Origin: Zea mays
Taxonomy: Eukaryota; Streptophyta; Magnoliopsida; Poales; Poaceae
Reading direction: 5' to 3'
Assembly: GCF_902167145.1 (NCBI RefSeq)
Contig: NC_050104.1
Span: forward strand, 2,294,001-2,358,000
DNA length: 64,000 nt
Positions 21,717 to 32,994 of the stretch are shown here, piece by piece; position 1 is the first letter of the stretch, and every line of letters begins with the position of its first letter. A program made the position numbers and the translations under genes. Below the pieces are notes generated by a model, which saw only the letters and a program-made list of their open reading frames with translations, was not told the origin of the DNA and did no database searches.

Positions 21717-22306
21717 CTCCTCCTCGTCCTATTCTTCCTATGGACATGAAATAGAGACATGTAAGACACATTTATATATAAGTGACTGACAAATAAGATC
21801 AATTACATAAACATTTACAACGGTACTCCGTTGTAGAGCGATAGGTGTATCACGTAGTTCTGGTCAGGCGTGTCTCAGCAACGCCTCCTGTCTGCTCTGG
21901 CTAGAAGAACTCTGTTGGAAAAGGGAACGTGCACCAGGGAGTATCCTGCTAGCCGCATTAAGAAACACTCTAGCAGTGCGCTTTGTTTTCCTACCACTCA
22001 TCCTGTTCAATAGAAAAACATTAAAGGTATTAGCTCCATAAAATTAAGTGAATTAATAAAAAATCAAATAATACATCACATAAAATGAAATTATGCATTA
22101 CACATCAAAATTCATCGGAATCACGATCAAGGAGTCTTCTTCGATCCAAAGCTCGCAACGTTGCTTTTTTGTTCCTTGGATTTCGTTTTCGTTTCGGTGC
22201 AACACACTCATCAGCAGTGACATTGTTACGGTCTCTGACTAGCGAGTTCAGTGCAACACCCTCATCAATAGTAAAAGTGGTTGGCAATTCTTCTTCTTGA
22301 TAAACA

Positions 22307-24223
22307 TCATCGGCCTGTTTGTCTTCGAATTGATAACCAGCAGTGCAAGGAGTATGTAAACGTTCCCTTACCGTTGTCATTGAGCACTTGGGATGGTCGG
22401 TCACAAAGCATTGCTAGATCTCTTCGAGCTTTCAGATTGTCCTTTGTTTTTTCAAAATGCATGCAGGTGTGTATGAGGGCTTCAGCAACATTACTTTCTT
22501 GGTGCATGACATCAATGTTGTGCACAAGAATCAATGACGACATATATGGGAGCTCCCAGAGACCACATATATGTGTCCAGTTGTGGTCCACTCTGAATCC
22601 TTCATACTTGTCCCCCTTTTCATTTAGGACAAGGTTGTTCAGCTGAGCACATATTTCTGCTGCGTTAAGACGTTTGGGCGGTCCTTTGGTGACCACAGTG
22701 TTCTTTATAAAGTTTTTCTTATCGCTCCTAAAGGGGTGTTTCCTGGGCAACCAGCGTCGATGACAATTGAAGTAAGTGATCTTTCCATCATGAGCAAGAC
22801 GGAAGCAATCTGTATCTGAACCGCAATATGGACATGTCAATCTACCATGTGTACTCCAACCGGTAAAAATAGCATACGCCATGAAGTCATACACCAACCA
22901 CAAATACGCAACTCGAAGTTTGAATATCTGTTTTGTAAAAACATCGTATGCTTCAACACCTTTCCAAAGCTCCTTCAACTCTTCAATCAAGGGTTTTAAC
23001 ATGACATTGAGGTTCTTTCCAGGATAGTCTGGGCCAGGAATGATTAAGCAAAGAAATATAAATTCATATTTCATACAAAGAGAAGGTGGAAGGTTGTATG
23101 GAATAACAAAGACGGGCCAACATGAGTATGATGATGCCATTTGACCAAAAGGTGTGAAGCAATCGATCGCGTGGCCGATTCGAACATTCCTCCGATCAGC
23201 TGCAAAGTCGGGATCAAACGTGTCGAGAGCCTTCTATGCATCCCCGTCTGAAGGGTGCACGATTAGGTCATCGTTATCACGGACACCTTCTTTGTGCCAT
23301 CGCATGTGCATAGCGGTTTTTTTAGATAGAAACATCTGTTTCACTCGAGGAGTTAGTGGCAAGTAGCGGAGCTGCTTATGTGCAACATCTGTCATCACCT
23401 TCTCACCCTCATCATTAACAACTTCCACAAATCTAAATTGTCCACATTTCATACATTTTTTCTCTTCCACATGCTCCTTCATGAAAAGCATACAATTATT
23501 TTTGCACACATCAATCTTCTCATAATCCATACCGAGACCTTTGATAATTGTCTTTGAATGGTATATGTCTTTAGACAACTTATTGGGCTCTGGGAGCACA
23601 TCTCCTAATAACTTTAAAATCTCATTGTAACAATTGTTCGAGAAAAAGTACTTGGACTTAATGGCCATGAGCCGAGTCACAAAAGCGAGTATACTCACAT
23701 CTGTGTGTTCATGCAACGGCTCTTCAGAGTCTTTTAGTAGTTTGAAAAATCTGGAAACCTCTGGTGTGGCAGGATCCTCGGAGCTTAGGTTTAATTCTGG
23801 ACGTAGCGAATCCCTGGTCGCCGAAAATAACAACGGCCGACGAAAATGGTGTACAGTGCTGTTGTGCTCCTCCTCTCCTACATTCCGGTTGGGTACTACC
23901 TCACCATGATGTTCCCACACCTCATATCCGGGCATAAATCCAAACTGACAAAGATCTAAGCTAACTCTTTCCTTATTAAGAAATATACTATTTTCGTGCC
24001 GCCTACAAGGGCATCTAACAGTGCCGGTTAATGACAAGGAGAATATGTGGTCCACAAAATCTTTGGTCTTGGCTACCCAATCATCAGAATGGCGTCCATT
24101 TCTACTCCAGCCATTGTACATCCATGCACGATCTTCTGCCATGCCTGAGACTATTAAACCGAACCATATCGTGAAAACATTATTCAACTTCGTCAAGTGT
24201 TTCGGTCCTACATGTATAGGCAA
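22307..24223 (-). pseudogene. CACTA1 TNP2-type transposase, truncated
   Basis: The start (MPIHVGPKHLTKLN, then WMYNGWSRNGRHSDDWVAKT) is the transposase-associated domain, including CPCRRHENSIFL. The TNP2 domain follows with CKNNCMLFMKEHVEEKKCMKCG, LTPRVKQMFLSKKTAMHMRW and, after the break, IDCFTPFGQMASSYSCWPV and PGPDYPGKNLNVMLKPLIEE. A TAG at 23234-23236 sits where tryptophan is usual (HPSDGDA-stop-KALDTFDPDF); reading continues in the same frame. Sequence homologous to the family stops shortly after LAMLCDRPSQ, near 22400, so the C-terminal third is deleted. About 640 residues remain. Confidence 0.85.
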
Positions 24224-24559
24224 GGATAGGTTCTAAACCCACAGCAAGCTAGCAGGACCCAAAAAAATTCGGCAGCATAACCTCGCTGCCACTAAACAAT
24301 ATATTATTTATATATAAAACAAACAATGATATACTATTAATCAAATCAAACTAACTACCACATACCATAATAATGAGACTATTCTACGTAGAAATATAAT
24401 GTACTTGGAAACTAATAATATAATAGTACCACATATTAATATAAAATTAATGCCACAAATACAATATGCCCCTAATATATTAATGAAATCAAACTAAACA
24501 ATAATAATAATCACACACACTAATCAAACAAACTTAATTACAATTATATACTAATTTCG

Positions 24560-24934
24560 GTGGCAATTAAATAACGACAGCCGAAAATATGAAATAAAAT
24601 ACACAAAAAATTAATTTAACCTCTTGGCGGTCTTGGCGGGCCGGGGGAGGAGCGAGGGCGACGGGAGACGGCGAATCCGGCGTGGGCGTCGCGGCCGTAC
24701 GGTGTGGCGGGTCGCCGGAGAGCGCGGCGGCCCGTGCTGGCGCGGCGGCAGCGCTAGGGGCGCGACCCGCCAACCGGAGTGGCGTGGCGTCTCGGGGCCA
24801 GGGCTGGCGCGGCGGCGTGGCGGGCTGGGGCTGGGGCGAGGCTCGGTGCGTGGCGTGGAGAAGAAAACGGCACGGCGGCGGGCAGAAGCAGAAATGAACG
24901 AAGAAGAAGTCTCCCTCGTGCTTAAATTACCTAA
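24560..24934. other. CACTA1 GC-rich 5' leader
   Basis: An AT-rich edge is followed by a GC-rich, G-biased stretch (24625-24880) upstream of the transposase. The overlapping ORFs in it are low-complexity artefacts. The equivalent segment of a relative occurs at 36551-36720. Confidence 0.6.
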
Positions 24935-25110
24935 TTTTTGGCGGCCGAGTTCTAGACGGCCGAAAATAACACATTATTTTCGGCGGTTGTGTCAGTAGCC
25001 GCCGAAAACAGGCTTATTTTCGGCGGCTCGTAACTACCGCCGAAAATACCACATTATTTTCGGCGGCCTAGCCCTGGTCGTCGAAAATATCAGAGGCCAC
25101 CGAAAATGTT
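24935..25110. repeat. CACTA1 subterminal repeats, 5' side
   Basis: Alternating TATTTTCGGCGGC units and complements leading to the right TIR at 25126. Confidence 0.85.
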
Positions 25111-25126
25111 AAACAATGTTGTTGTG

Positions 25127-27724
25127 CGACGTCTTTCTGCTCTCTGCGCCAGGAACCACCTTCACCGCCGCCGCTTTGCTTCTAAACGGCGGCCACCTTC
25201 GGTGACCTGCTCAACCCCGAGCTCTTGCCTCTCCTCCTCACTAGTGAGCCTCACCTCTTCCTTTTCTAGCCGTTTTTGTCTCTCTTCTCTGTCTCTCTAG
25301 TGAACCTCTCACACCCCTAAGACAAATCCTATGAAATCTGTGAAATCCAATGAATCATGTGAAATGTGTCCTCTCCCCTTGGGAGGTTTTGCACCTTAAA
25401 TTAGCCATTTCACTCTCTTTTTAAAACCCCGCATGCCAAGTGCTCGGTGAAATGCCCAAACTAGCCAAATAAGCTCAAATCGACCCCCTTTTTCCAGCAC
25501 ACACTAGCCACTACCAGTACCTCTCATGCAAGATCTCATACCCATCCAATATTCCAGACTTTATTTGTGCATCCAATTCACTTTTTGATGAACCTTTTGG
25601 AGTCGAGTGTCAAATATAGTTTCCCTCAGCCAAATTTCGAACCAAGCACTTCATGCACTTATTCACATGCCTAGCTATGTGGCAGCGAAGTCTTTGCTCA
25701 TATTCATGTTAAATCGTGTGCCATTTTCAATTCCAAACATTCTATGTGCCAATTCAAAACTCAAACATGTTTTCGCGCCTTTTGACCTCAGCCTTCTCAA
25801 TTCTCATGCTAATCTCTCAGAATTCATGTATTCTCTCTTTGTGTATGTATTTACTCACATTTCATAAATTTCTGACTATTTGACTAATATGTGCTCACCT
25901 CTTCTGTCATTTCAGTGTGACTGTGTGTCCGCTCGCGAGACTTCTCTCCTGCTTGGCTTTTCTCTCAAGAGACATGCCCAGGTAGTGAATCTTTTCTATT
26001 TCTATACCTATCTACTGCTTTACTGCTCTTGCTTATCTTCTCTAATTCTCGTGCAGCGTGTCAGTGGTTAGTGGGCAGTTTTAGCAGTCAGGATGGTGCG
26101 GACGAAGAATGTCACCCCATAAGGGGAGGAGCTAACTAGGATCCTCCTCGCTCGTTCAGACAGGATAAGGGCAAGGATGTTTACCTTGAGCAGCAGAGAG
26201 GAAAGAAAAAGAGGAAGTTGGACAGTGCTACTTGAGCAACAGTAGCAGTAGCAGGTGATAGAGCAGAGTAGAGAGGACATTTCAGAATTGCTTCTGACCA
26301 GATTGCTTTCTGGGTCTGTCGCCTCTCGTCTCGGACTCGCTCCACTCCTGCTCGGTTTAACCCCTCAGCCCCAGTCACCACTACCACTCCACCTTCCTCA
26401 ACTACGTCATCTTTCGACAATCCTGAGCCTACCACCACACCTGCTACGCTTATAGCCTCCACCACACCTGCTTCCACCGCTCCCACTCCTTCTACCACTC
26501 CACCAGCTCCAACACCACATTTCTGAGAGTGGGACAAGAATGAGGTGCGACCACTTGTTGAGGACCCTCGCCTGTTTGACCTTCAAAGGGCCACTGTTGC
26601 CAGAGTTCGTCGGTTTCATCATGTACCAGTGGTGTCTTGGCTACCAGCTCAGCAAGATCCTGCCGCAGCTCCTCTCTTCAGTACCTAGACCCAGGAGTCT
26701 TTCTACCAAGCTTAGCTAATAGCGCGGATTGCTTTGAGAGCTCATCGTCGCCTTGATCTGACGCCTTTCGCCAGCAGTCGGTTCAGAGATTGAGGGCCAC
26801 ATAACCTATTTGCCAGGTCTATACTCTCTGTTGACCTTTGGTGGCCGGTACATTAAGGAGTGGGTCAGAGTGTTCTATGCCACAGTTTGGATTGACCCTA
26901 ATAACTAGTGGATGTGGTTCCTTCAGCACACAGGTGTTCCAGTGCCTCAAGTACATTCAGCTCCACCACTAACTCTATAGACTTTCGTAGTGCCAGCGAT
27001 CCAGTCTGAACCTCAGCTCCACTCCTTTGGTCCGACCTTCTCTCTGCTCTGGGTGGTCACCCTGGACTTGTCGACTTAGGTCGTCGGAGCTATCAGTGCC
27101 TAGCCTCCAGTGCCACCAGTTTCAGTAGTTGCTACTCCAGTCGTGCCCGTCTCTATTACAGCTCAGGCACCGCAGCCAGCATCAGAGTCAGCACCAGCTC
27201 TAGCCTCTACTGCAAATCCTGGATTCGAGACTGACTCTAATCCCCTTCCTGCTCGCCCTCGCCCTGATGCGCCTGCACCTCTTCCTTCTACTTCTAGTCT
27301 CTAGGTTAGGGTGACCCTTTTGGTGCTTGCTATCAAAGGGGGAGATATGAGAGTTGTGAGAGTTAGGGGAGTTACTCGAGAGATTCATGATCTTTTTTGT
27401 AATATATGCATGATACTCTTTGTTGTGACTCTTCATTTTTGTATGCTTATGCCTCACAATCTCGATGACATGCTCTCAGGATCTTTTGATGACTGTGTGT
27501 GTTTATGTTTTCACTTATTTTGTTCACCAGTCATGCGGTTCTTGTTCATGGTTTTCACTCACACTTTTGTGAACAAGATTCTTATGTTATGTATGTGCTT
27601 ATACTTCCAATATTCTTACATGACTTTTCTCTATCAACTTGTTGAGTATCACTAACTATCTTCTAATGTTTACAGAAAATAAACAAAATACTCTCACACT
27701 CTTGTAGGGTTGTCATCAATCACA
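25127..27724 (+). other. Sirevirus region after pol, second segment (env-like position)
   Basis: Resumes the copia element after CACTA1. Up to about 26080 it is AT/CT-rich with no gene. From 26092 there is coding-like sequence: MVRTKNVTP, a proline/threonine-rich block (26330-26520), then EDPRLFDLQRATVARVRRFH, PVVSWLPAQQDPAAAPLFST and ARIALRAHRRLDLTPFASSR (26560-26800), broken by several stops, and a second Pro/Ala-rich open stretch (27110-27304). Sireviruses often carry a decaying extra ORF here; homology to a true envelope protein is not visible. Confidence 0.6.
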
Positions 27725-27738
27725 AAAAAGGGGGAGAT
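27725..27738 (+). other. Sirevirus polypurine tract
   Basis: AAAAAAGGGGGAGA followed by T immediately before the LTR start TGAAAGCATT; the AAAGGGGGAGA form is characteristic of Sireviruses. Confidence 0.75.
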
Positions 27739-29101
27739 TGAAAGCATTTAGGCCCTAGTTAGTTTTAGTGATTAATGACAACATAAGATTACATGTGATT
27801 AACGTGTGTTTAGCAGAGCAAATGGTAAGTTAGGTCACATTGCAGGGAGTTGCGCTACAACAGTGAAAACAATCTCTCAGATGAGAACTTGAAGCGATGG
27901 CTGAAAAGGCGAATCAAAAGATGAAGGACTTCATATCCTAAGTGTCAAAGGAGTTGTGGACACTTGATATAGAGTTAGGGCTTCTATTTTTATTTTAGCC
28001 ATACTATAAAGAGGGGTTGTAGATGAGTAGTTTGACCAAGAGAAATCTAGTGTAGTGTCGGTGCATGTTTACACTCACAACTAGTGTTAGGTGTCACTTT
28101 AGAACTCATTCACAAGTTAGAATCGAAAACGGTTTACAAAAACCTAAGAAAAGAAAAAGGGATTGCTGATCTAGGGGCACCGGACTATCCGATGCTCCCC
28201 TGGCAGTGGGCCTGAGAGCGCCCGAGAGCAAGCCCTGGCTACAGGAAAAAGCCGAGAGCGCACAGTTCATGAAGTTGATTTTTAGCGTGACACCAGATTG
28301 TCCGGTGCGAGATCAGAGCAACGGCTAGTTGTCAGAACTAGTCGTTGGAAGCGCACCGGACTGTCCGGTGCGCCCATGTTCAGCATCCTACAGTAACGGC
28401 TAGTTTTGTTTGGTGGGTATATTTATACCCCCTCCACCAGACATTATGAGTGTCTTGCTGCCCCAACCACATTGTATTCATTGCTAGAGCATTGCAAGTC
28501 CACAAAGCATAGTGAGGTGATTAGCAAAATCATAATCTCATGTTAGGACCTCATTAGTGTGCATGAGAGCCACCTAGAGCACACACCACATGCATTAGGC
28601 TTCGCTTGGTCAAGTGAAGGTCTATGGCTTATTACTCTTGGTGATCAGCATCACCTAGACAGCTCGATGGTGATTAGAGTTCGATGATCACCCCGGAGGA
28701 TTTGTCGGTGACCCGACTCGACGATTGTACACGACCGTGAGGGTTCCGCCGCGGTGGAGAGGCAAAGGATCATCTCATAGTGAGCACTTGGTTCTTGTGA
28801 GGACCAAGGGAGAGCGATACCCTTGCGTGGTTGCTCCAACGAGGACTAGTGAATAGTGAGGATTCTTCGATACATCGGGAAAAATTGGAGGAGTCTTCTT
28901 CTCCCTACTTTACTTTTCGCATTTACTTTGAGCATTTTACTTTGTGTATTTGCTTAGTTAGTATTTAAAATAATGACTTAGGGTTTTTCTCTATTTCATA
29001 ACTTTTACTTATTGCTAGTAGTTTGGGTGAAGTTGGGCTCATGCTTAGGGTTTAACCTTTTGTTAGAATTTTAGAAAAATCTTGGGCATCTGATTCTTTC
29101 A
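27739..29101 (+). repeat. Sirevirus 3' LTR (1363 bp)
   Basis: Starts TGAAAGCATTTAGG and ends GATTCTTTCA, giving inverted ends TGAAAG/CTTTCA. It contains CACCGGAC/GTCCGGTG palindromes and a TATA-like box (TATATTTATA, about 28417-28426) before the GC-richer 3' half. No 5' LTR is in the window, so no TSD can be tested. Confidence 0.85.
28351..28373. promoter_or_regulatory. Perfect LTR palindrome, CACCGGAC-T-GTCCGGTG core
   Basis: A 23-bp perfect palindrome centred on T28362. Decayed copies lie at about 28182 and 28302. Such repeated palindromes upstream of the TATA region are a known conserved feature of Sirevirus LTRs, presumed to be protein-binding sites. Confidence 0.75.
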
Positions 29102-29381
29102 TCATGCACATATATACCACCATATTTATTGTCATGCACATATATACTAAGGAGTTAATGCATTTGTTTTTACATGGTTTGCCCCTACTGATTATGGATT
29201 GCATAAACTTGTATCTCATCAATGCCCAAAGTACTCAATAGGAACGATTGTTAGGGGAGAAACTAGAACATAAATAGTTTGAAATTAAACTTATATAAAG
29301 ATGGAGGTAGTTACAATAAAATATGACTTGTTTATTTTTTTTTCCACATTACTAAATGAGGCATAACACAGTGACCAACAG

Positions 29382-29492
29382 CAGTGAGGAGGATGAGGCA
29401 AAGGAGTGGGTCGCCTAGGTAGAGCCCAAGGTGCTCATCACCTTCGTCTCGCTGTCGTGGGGCGGCATTGGTTTGAAGCGCATCCAATTCAG
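29382..29492 (+). pseudogene. BREVIS RADIX-like exon fragment (BRX domain)
   Basis: An exon-like segment between AG (29380-29381) and the donor CAG/GTGAGG. It reads EEDEAKEWVA, a stop (TAG 29416-29418, where Gln or similar is expected), then VEPKVLITFVSLSWGG and LKRIQFR. This matches the first half of a BRX domain (family pattern EWV..vEPGV.ITf..LpgG..dLKRirFS), present in plant BRX proteins that act at the plasma membrane and nucleus in growth signalling. The next BRX exon does not follow, so this is an isolated, broken fragment. Domain match is by memory; the stop is seen directly. Confidence 0.65.
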
Positions 29493-29495
29493 GTG

Positions 29496-30725
29496 AGGTC
29501 TCGCTCTCATTTCTAATGCATTACATTTGATTTTTTATTAAATTCATACATGTTCCATTATTTTTATGCTCCTCTCTTTTATTTGTTTGATTTGATCATT
29601 CTTTGATATAGCCATATTGTTGGTCACTTGTTCTCAATTACTATACACAATAGAAAACAAGGCAACACAATATTAAAAAGATAATTGACCTTCATCCTTA
29701 GATAAATATCCCTTCGGGATATTACCTTCGAGGACGAAGGTAGAATGAACTATATCTCAATATATAGGAGTAAATATACAAAGGAACATAGAGAGGTTGA
29801 TGCTAACTCATCTTCAATATATTAACATTTCATTTTCCCTCCTCATATCATGAATTTACAATCGTACCTTCGACTTTACAAGATGAGTTAGAACGAAGGT
29901 GCTCTAGGGAAAAGATTACAAGAGGTACGTATCCAGCCCTCCAAAAAAGGTAATTTATGCAGGGTACTGTTTATCTATTTAGGGGAACGTACAACTTCGT
30001 ATAAAATTACACATATGCCCACAGGAACAGTACATAGTATTTACAAATAACGTGAGGGCAATATTGTCTTTGACATTTAGCATTCAGGATAATACATTCT
30101 CCCGCTACCATGCCCTTGTGCTGTTATGACGAAGCTAGCCTTCTTCATCCTTCGCCACGTTCTGCATCGAAGGTATTTCGTCGCCGAAGCTCTTGCAACA
30201 CTTCATATTGACAACCAATGGTTAAACGTGGTTTTGAGGACCTTCGACAGACAAAGACCTCCAACACATATCTTCATTGCTTTGGTGTTGACCATGTCCC
30301 CCAATCCAGTTGCTGGACCTTTCTAGCTTAAAAGGCTTTGCTTTGAAGAAGGTTAGTTTAGTTGTTTCTTGTGAGGAACTGAGGTCAGTTACCATTTGCA
30401 ATATTTCTGGAATTCTGGTATTGTTGTGCACATAATTGTTTTACATTTTACAACACTTAAGTTTGCATACCTGCATAAGTGACTTTTTGGTGGCATCATA
30501 AGTTAATGACAATTTTTGTAAAGGAAACTGAGAAAAACATGTGTCTACAACTGGCAAGGCATCTAAAAGTGATTTATTCAGATTTTATTAAGAAACCTTC
30601 ACATGGTGATATTTCCTGGATTATTTGACAGTAACATAAACCGAGCATGAAACATTTCACTATGTTGTGTTAACATGTGAAGTGAAAGTTAAACTGGAAT
30701 GAAGGTTCATGCTTCTCCTCACTCG
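29496..30725. other. Unassigned repeat-like DNA with CCTTCG/CGAAGG motifs
   Basis: No gene is supported. Between about 29680 and 30260 the sequence is rich in ACCTTCG and CGAAGG boxes (CCCTTCGGGATATTACCTTCG, GAACGAAGGTGCTC), which resembles decayed LTR sequence of several maize gypsy families. I could not assign it or find ends. 30340-30720 is AT-rich and looks intronic. Confidence 0.35.
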
Positions 30726-30730
30726 TACAG

Positions 30731-30841
30731 GTTGACAAGGTAAATGATGAGATTGGTGCTGTTGTGGAGCCAGTCATCGAGGAGCTTGAAAAAGAACTCA
30801 ATCAGAATACAATGTCTGACGGAGTTAACACAGAGAATTGA
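30731..30841 (+). pseudogene. Terminal exon fragment of an unidentified gene
   Basis: After a good acceptor (TCGTACAG) there is a 36-codon open segment: VDKVNDEIGAVVEPVIEELE, KELNQNTMSDGVNTEN, then TGA. A T-rich stretch resembling a 3' UTR follows (30842-31080). It lies between the BRX and TPX2 fragments on the same strand but does not belong to either family as far as I can tell. It could be a third captured gene fragment. Confidence 0.4.
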
Positions 30842-31094
30842 TCAACATCATGTTAGGGGTGCTCCTCATTTGTACATGGTGTTTGTACTAATGATTTTCT
30901 GTTCTCTGCTCTTTGGAAAAACTGCTTGTAAATATGTATGGTAACTGTACTTGCAACCCATAGTGATCATAGTAAGCATGGAGATTGTGTGTTGGATGCT
31001 CGTAGATTGTACTAGGCTATTTTTTGGTCAATGCCTTATTAAGCTCTTTTCTTATTTTCTAGCTCTCTCTTCACTCTGAATGTTCTTCAAACAG

Positions 31095-31600
31095 CAACAA
31101 GCAAGATGTGCCTAGACGCACCATACCAAACCCTTTCAGTCTACAAACAGAGGTCCGTGAGATGTGATTCTTCTTTGAGCCACAACATTTCTCATCATGC
31201 GTATGCAACAGAATAGTTGTGCATCCCTTGTTTCAGGAAAGAGGCCAGTTAAAAGAGAGGCAACTAGAAGCACATCTCTTACAAAAGATGGAGGAGGAAA
31301 AGGCCAAGGTTCACAAAGCTAGTCCTTACCCATACACCACAGACTATCCGATGGTATGTGAAAATTTTACTCTGAATGTTTTTAGTTGGCACCATATCTT
31401 GGTTCATCCTGTCTAAACATACTCCTTGTTTAGATGTCGCTTAAGACTGAACCGAAGCATTGTACGAGACCAGAAGGCTTTCAACTAGAGAGCTTGGTGA
31501 GGCATGAATTCGAGCAGCAAAAGCCGACGGAAGAAAGGTGGAGAATAGAGAGGGAAGAAGCTTAGAGAAGAATCATCAAAGCTCAACCTGTACTGAAAGA
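31095..31600 (+). pseudogene. TPX2-like gene fragment (three exons)
   Basis: Three exon-like blocks with canonical splice edges: 31095 to about 31168 (RRTIPNPFSLQTEVREM), 31237-31353 (ERGQLKERQLEAHLLQKMEE, then KASPYPYTTDYPM; donor GTATGT) and 31434-31600 (KTEPKHCTRPEGFQLESLVR; donor GTGAGT). The motifs PYPYTTDYP, PKHCT.PE.FQLESLVRHE and IIKAQPVLKE are those of plant TPX2, the spindle-assembly factor that activates Aurora kinase and binds microtubules. Breaks: TGA soon after exon one's end and TAG at 31563-31565 (EREEA-stop-RRIIKA). No further TPX2 exons follow, so it is a partial copy with introns retained. Confidence 0.72.
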
Positions 31601-31938
31601 GTGAGTAACACATGCATCCATTTCTCGTAAGAATTCATCCTTGTCACCTTAAAAGATATGTGGCATGTTGTAGGAATTAGTTCCTTTGGTACCTTGTGTA
31701 GATCAGATCGACTCCTTGTTTGACTGATTTATACACTTGTCTATTTTTTCTAAACTTTGTATGCTTTTGAAGCTTGTGTTTATGTACTACACAAGGTAAT
31801 TGATTCATTTACATAGTAAGTAGTTTTGCTACTATGTGTTAATATGTGTATGTTATGTTTGTTCATTGACACTAATTATTTAGATGGGTGTCCTAACTTA
31901 TGAATTTTGCTACTGTATTCAGGTCCAAGTTCGTTATT

Positions 31939-32994
31939 GAAGTTAACTTTTCAAAGGAGCAGGTGAACTATCATGGTGTAATTTTGCTGGGAGGAACTCT
32001 TGAACTTAAATCTTTTTGATATCACTAGACTTCATCAACCATGGTGGGGCTTGTTAATGTCATGCAGCCGTATCAAATACTTGTGTGTTGTGCTTTTGTA
32101 GCGCTAAGAAGTCTGCAACTATTGGTTGGTCAAAAGTGATTGATGATTTTGCTATAAACTACTTGTACACAGATTTTACATATTATAGTGATGCTTATTG
32201 TTCTATATATATGTTTTATACTATTTTTTAACTCCTATTGTAATACACGGTCACATACCTATTTAGTCTGATAGTGAGCCGTAGAAAAATTCCTGAAGTG
32301 ATAAACCAGAGATTCCATAGACTATCAGTGTCACTAGAACTCCTATCATCATTTTCTGCTAGTTGCTTCAGGAAGCAGTAGAGCACCGCTAGTAAAGGTA
32401 AAGCCACTGCAATCGAAACCAGATATATGGATGTAGAATGTCAAGTGAATACAAGCAAATGGATAACCAAATCGAAACTAGTGTAGTTACACGACATAAT
32501 GCAACACCTGCTACCGCAAGGCATGTGAACTATTGGTAGGGCTAGACAAAATGCTCGTGACTCGTCGGCTCGCTCAGTTCTTGGTCAGCTCTGTTCGGTT
32601 TCGATCGGTTTGTTTGAAGTTTTTAACGAGCTGAGCTGACATCCTAATTCGGTTTGTTAACGAGCCAGCTCGGGAGATAAATAAGCTATCACATATAAGC
32701 AAAACGAAACTATATACATATTATTTACGTAATAATTGATGAACATGTTGTATATATGTGTAGTCTATGGTCTATAAGTTAAACTAATGATTGATGAACT
32801 GTGTCTATGTGTTAAATTGGTTTATATAAATATAATTGTGAGTTAAACTGATGAATATATGTGTGAATTGTGAATTGGTGAGTGGTGATCTGTGTTAATT
32901 TGGTGTTACATTGATGTTATCTATGAAATTATGAGTATAATTAATATTTTCTATTGTTAAATTAATTTAAAATTAACTAGAAATTGATATCACT
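31939..32994 (+). repeat. Tandem duplication, unit A
   Basis: A direct copy of 32995-34112 at roughly 85-90% identity by eye. It begins GAAGTTAACTTTTCAAAGG and ends AATTAACTAGAAATT.GATATCACT. Unit A lacks 74 bp present in B at 33128-33201. An exon-like stretch (31926-31962, SKFVIEVNFSKEQ) ends at a CAG/GTGAAC donor. Each unit holds a Helitron-like terminus and a decayed hAT-like element. Confidence 0.85.

Larger units (their letters stand above)
19001..25126 (-). mobile_element. CACTA1: CACTA DNA transposon with partial transposase
   Basis: The left end is CACTACAAGAGGTACAGTGA and the right end, read inward, CACAACAACATTG. Alignment of the two ends places TTTTCGG at the same distance inside each. 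A perfect 3-bp duplication cga flanks it (18998-19000, 25127-25129). Both ends carry subterminal copies of TATTTTCGGCGGC in alternating orientation (19020-19260 and 24935-25110). On the minus strand it encodes a TNP2-type transposase (5' at right) and an exon set of a second, TNPA-like protein. A stop codon and a C-terminal deletion make it non-autonomous. The right TIR is diverged. Confidence 0.9.
4338..29101 (+). mobile_element. Sirevirus-type Ty1/copia element, 3' part, split by Huck1 and CACTA1
   Basis: Three pieces of one + strand copia element are separated by later insertions: RNase H (4338-4736), the start of the region after pol (18352-19000) and its remainder plus the 3' LTR (25127-29101). 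Removing Huck1 with one copy of its ggtgg duplication, and CACTA1 with one copy of cga, restores a continuous sequence. A long region between pol and the 3' LTR, the PPT AAAAAAGGGGGAGA and LTR palindromes CACCGGAC/GTCCGGTG are Sirevirus hallmarks. The maize family (Giepum, Jienv, Hopie and similar) is not resolved. The 5' part is missing, replaced by the Tekay-like element. Confidence 0.8.
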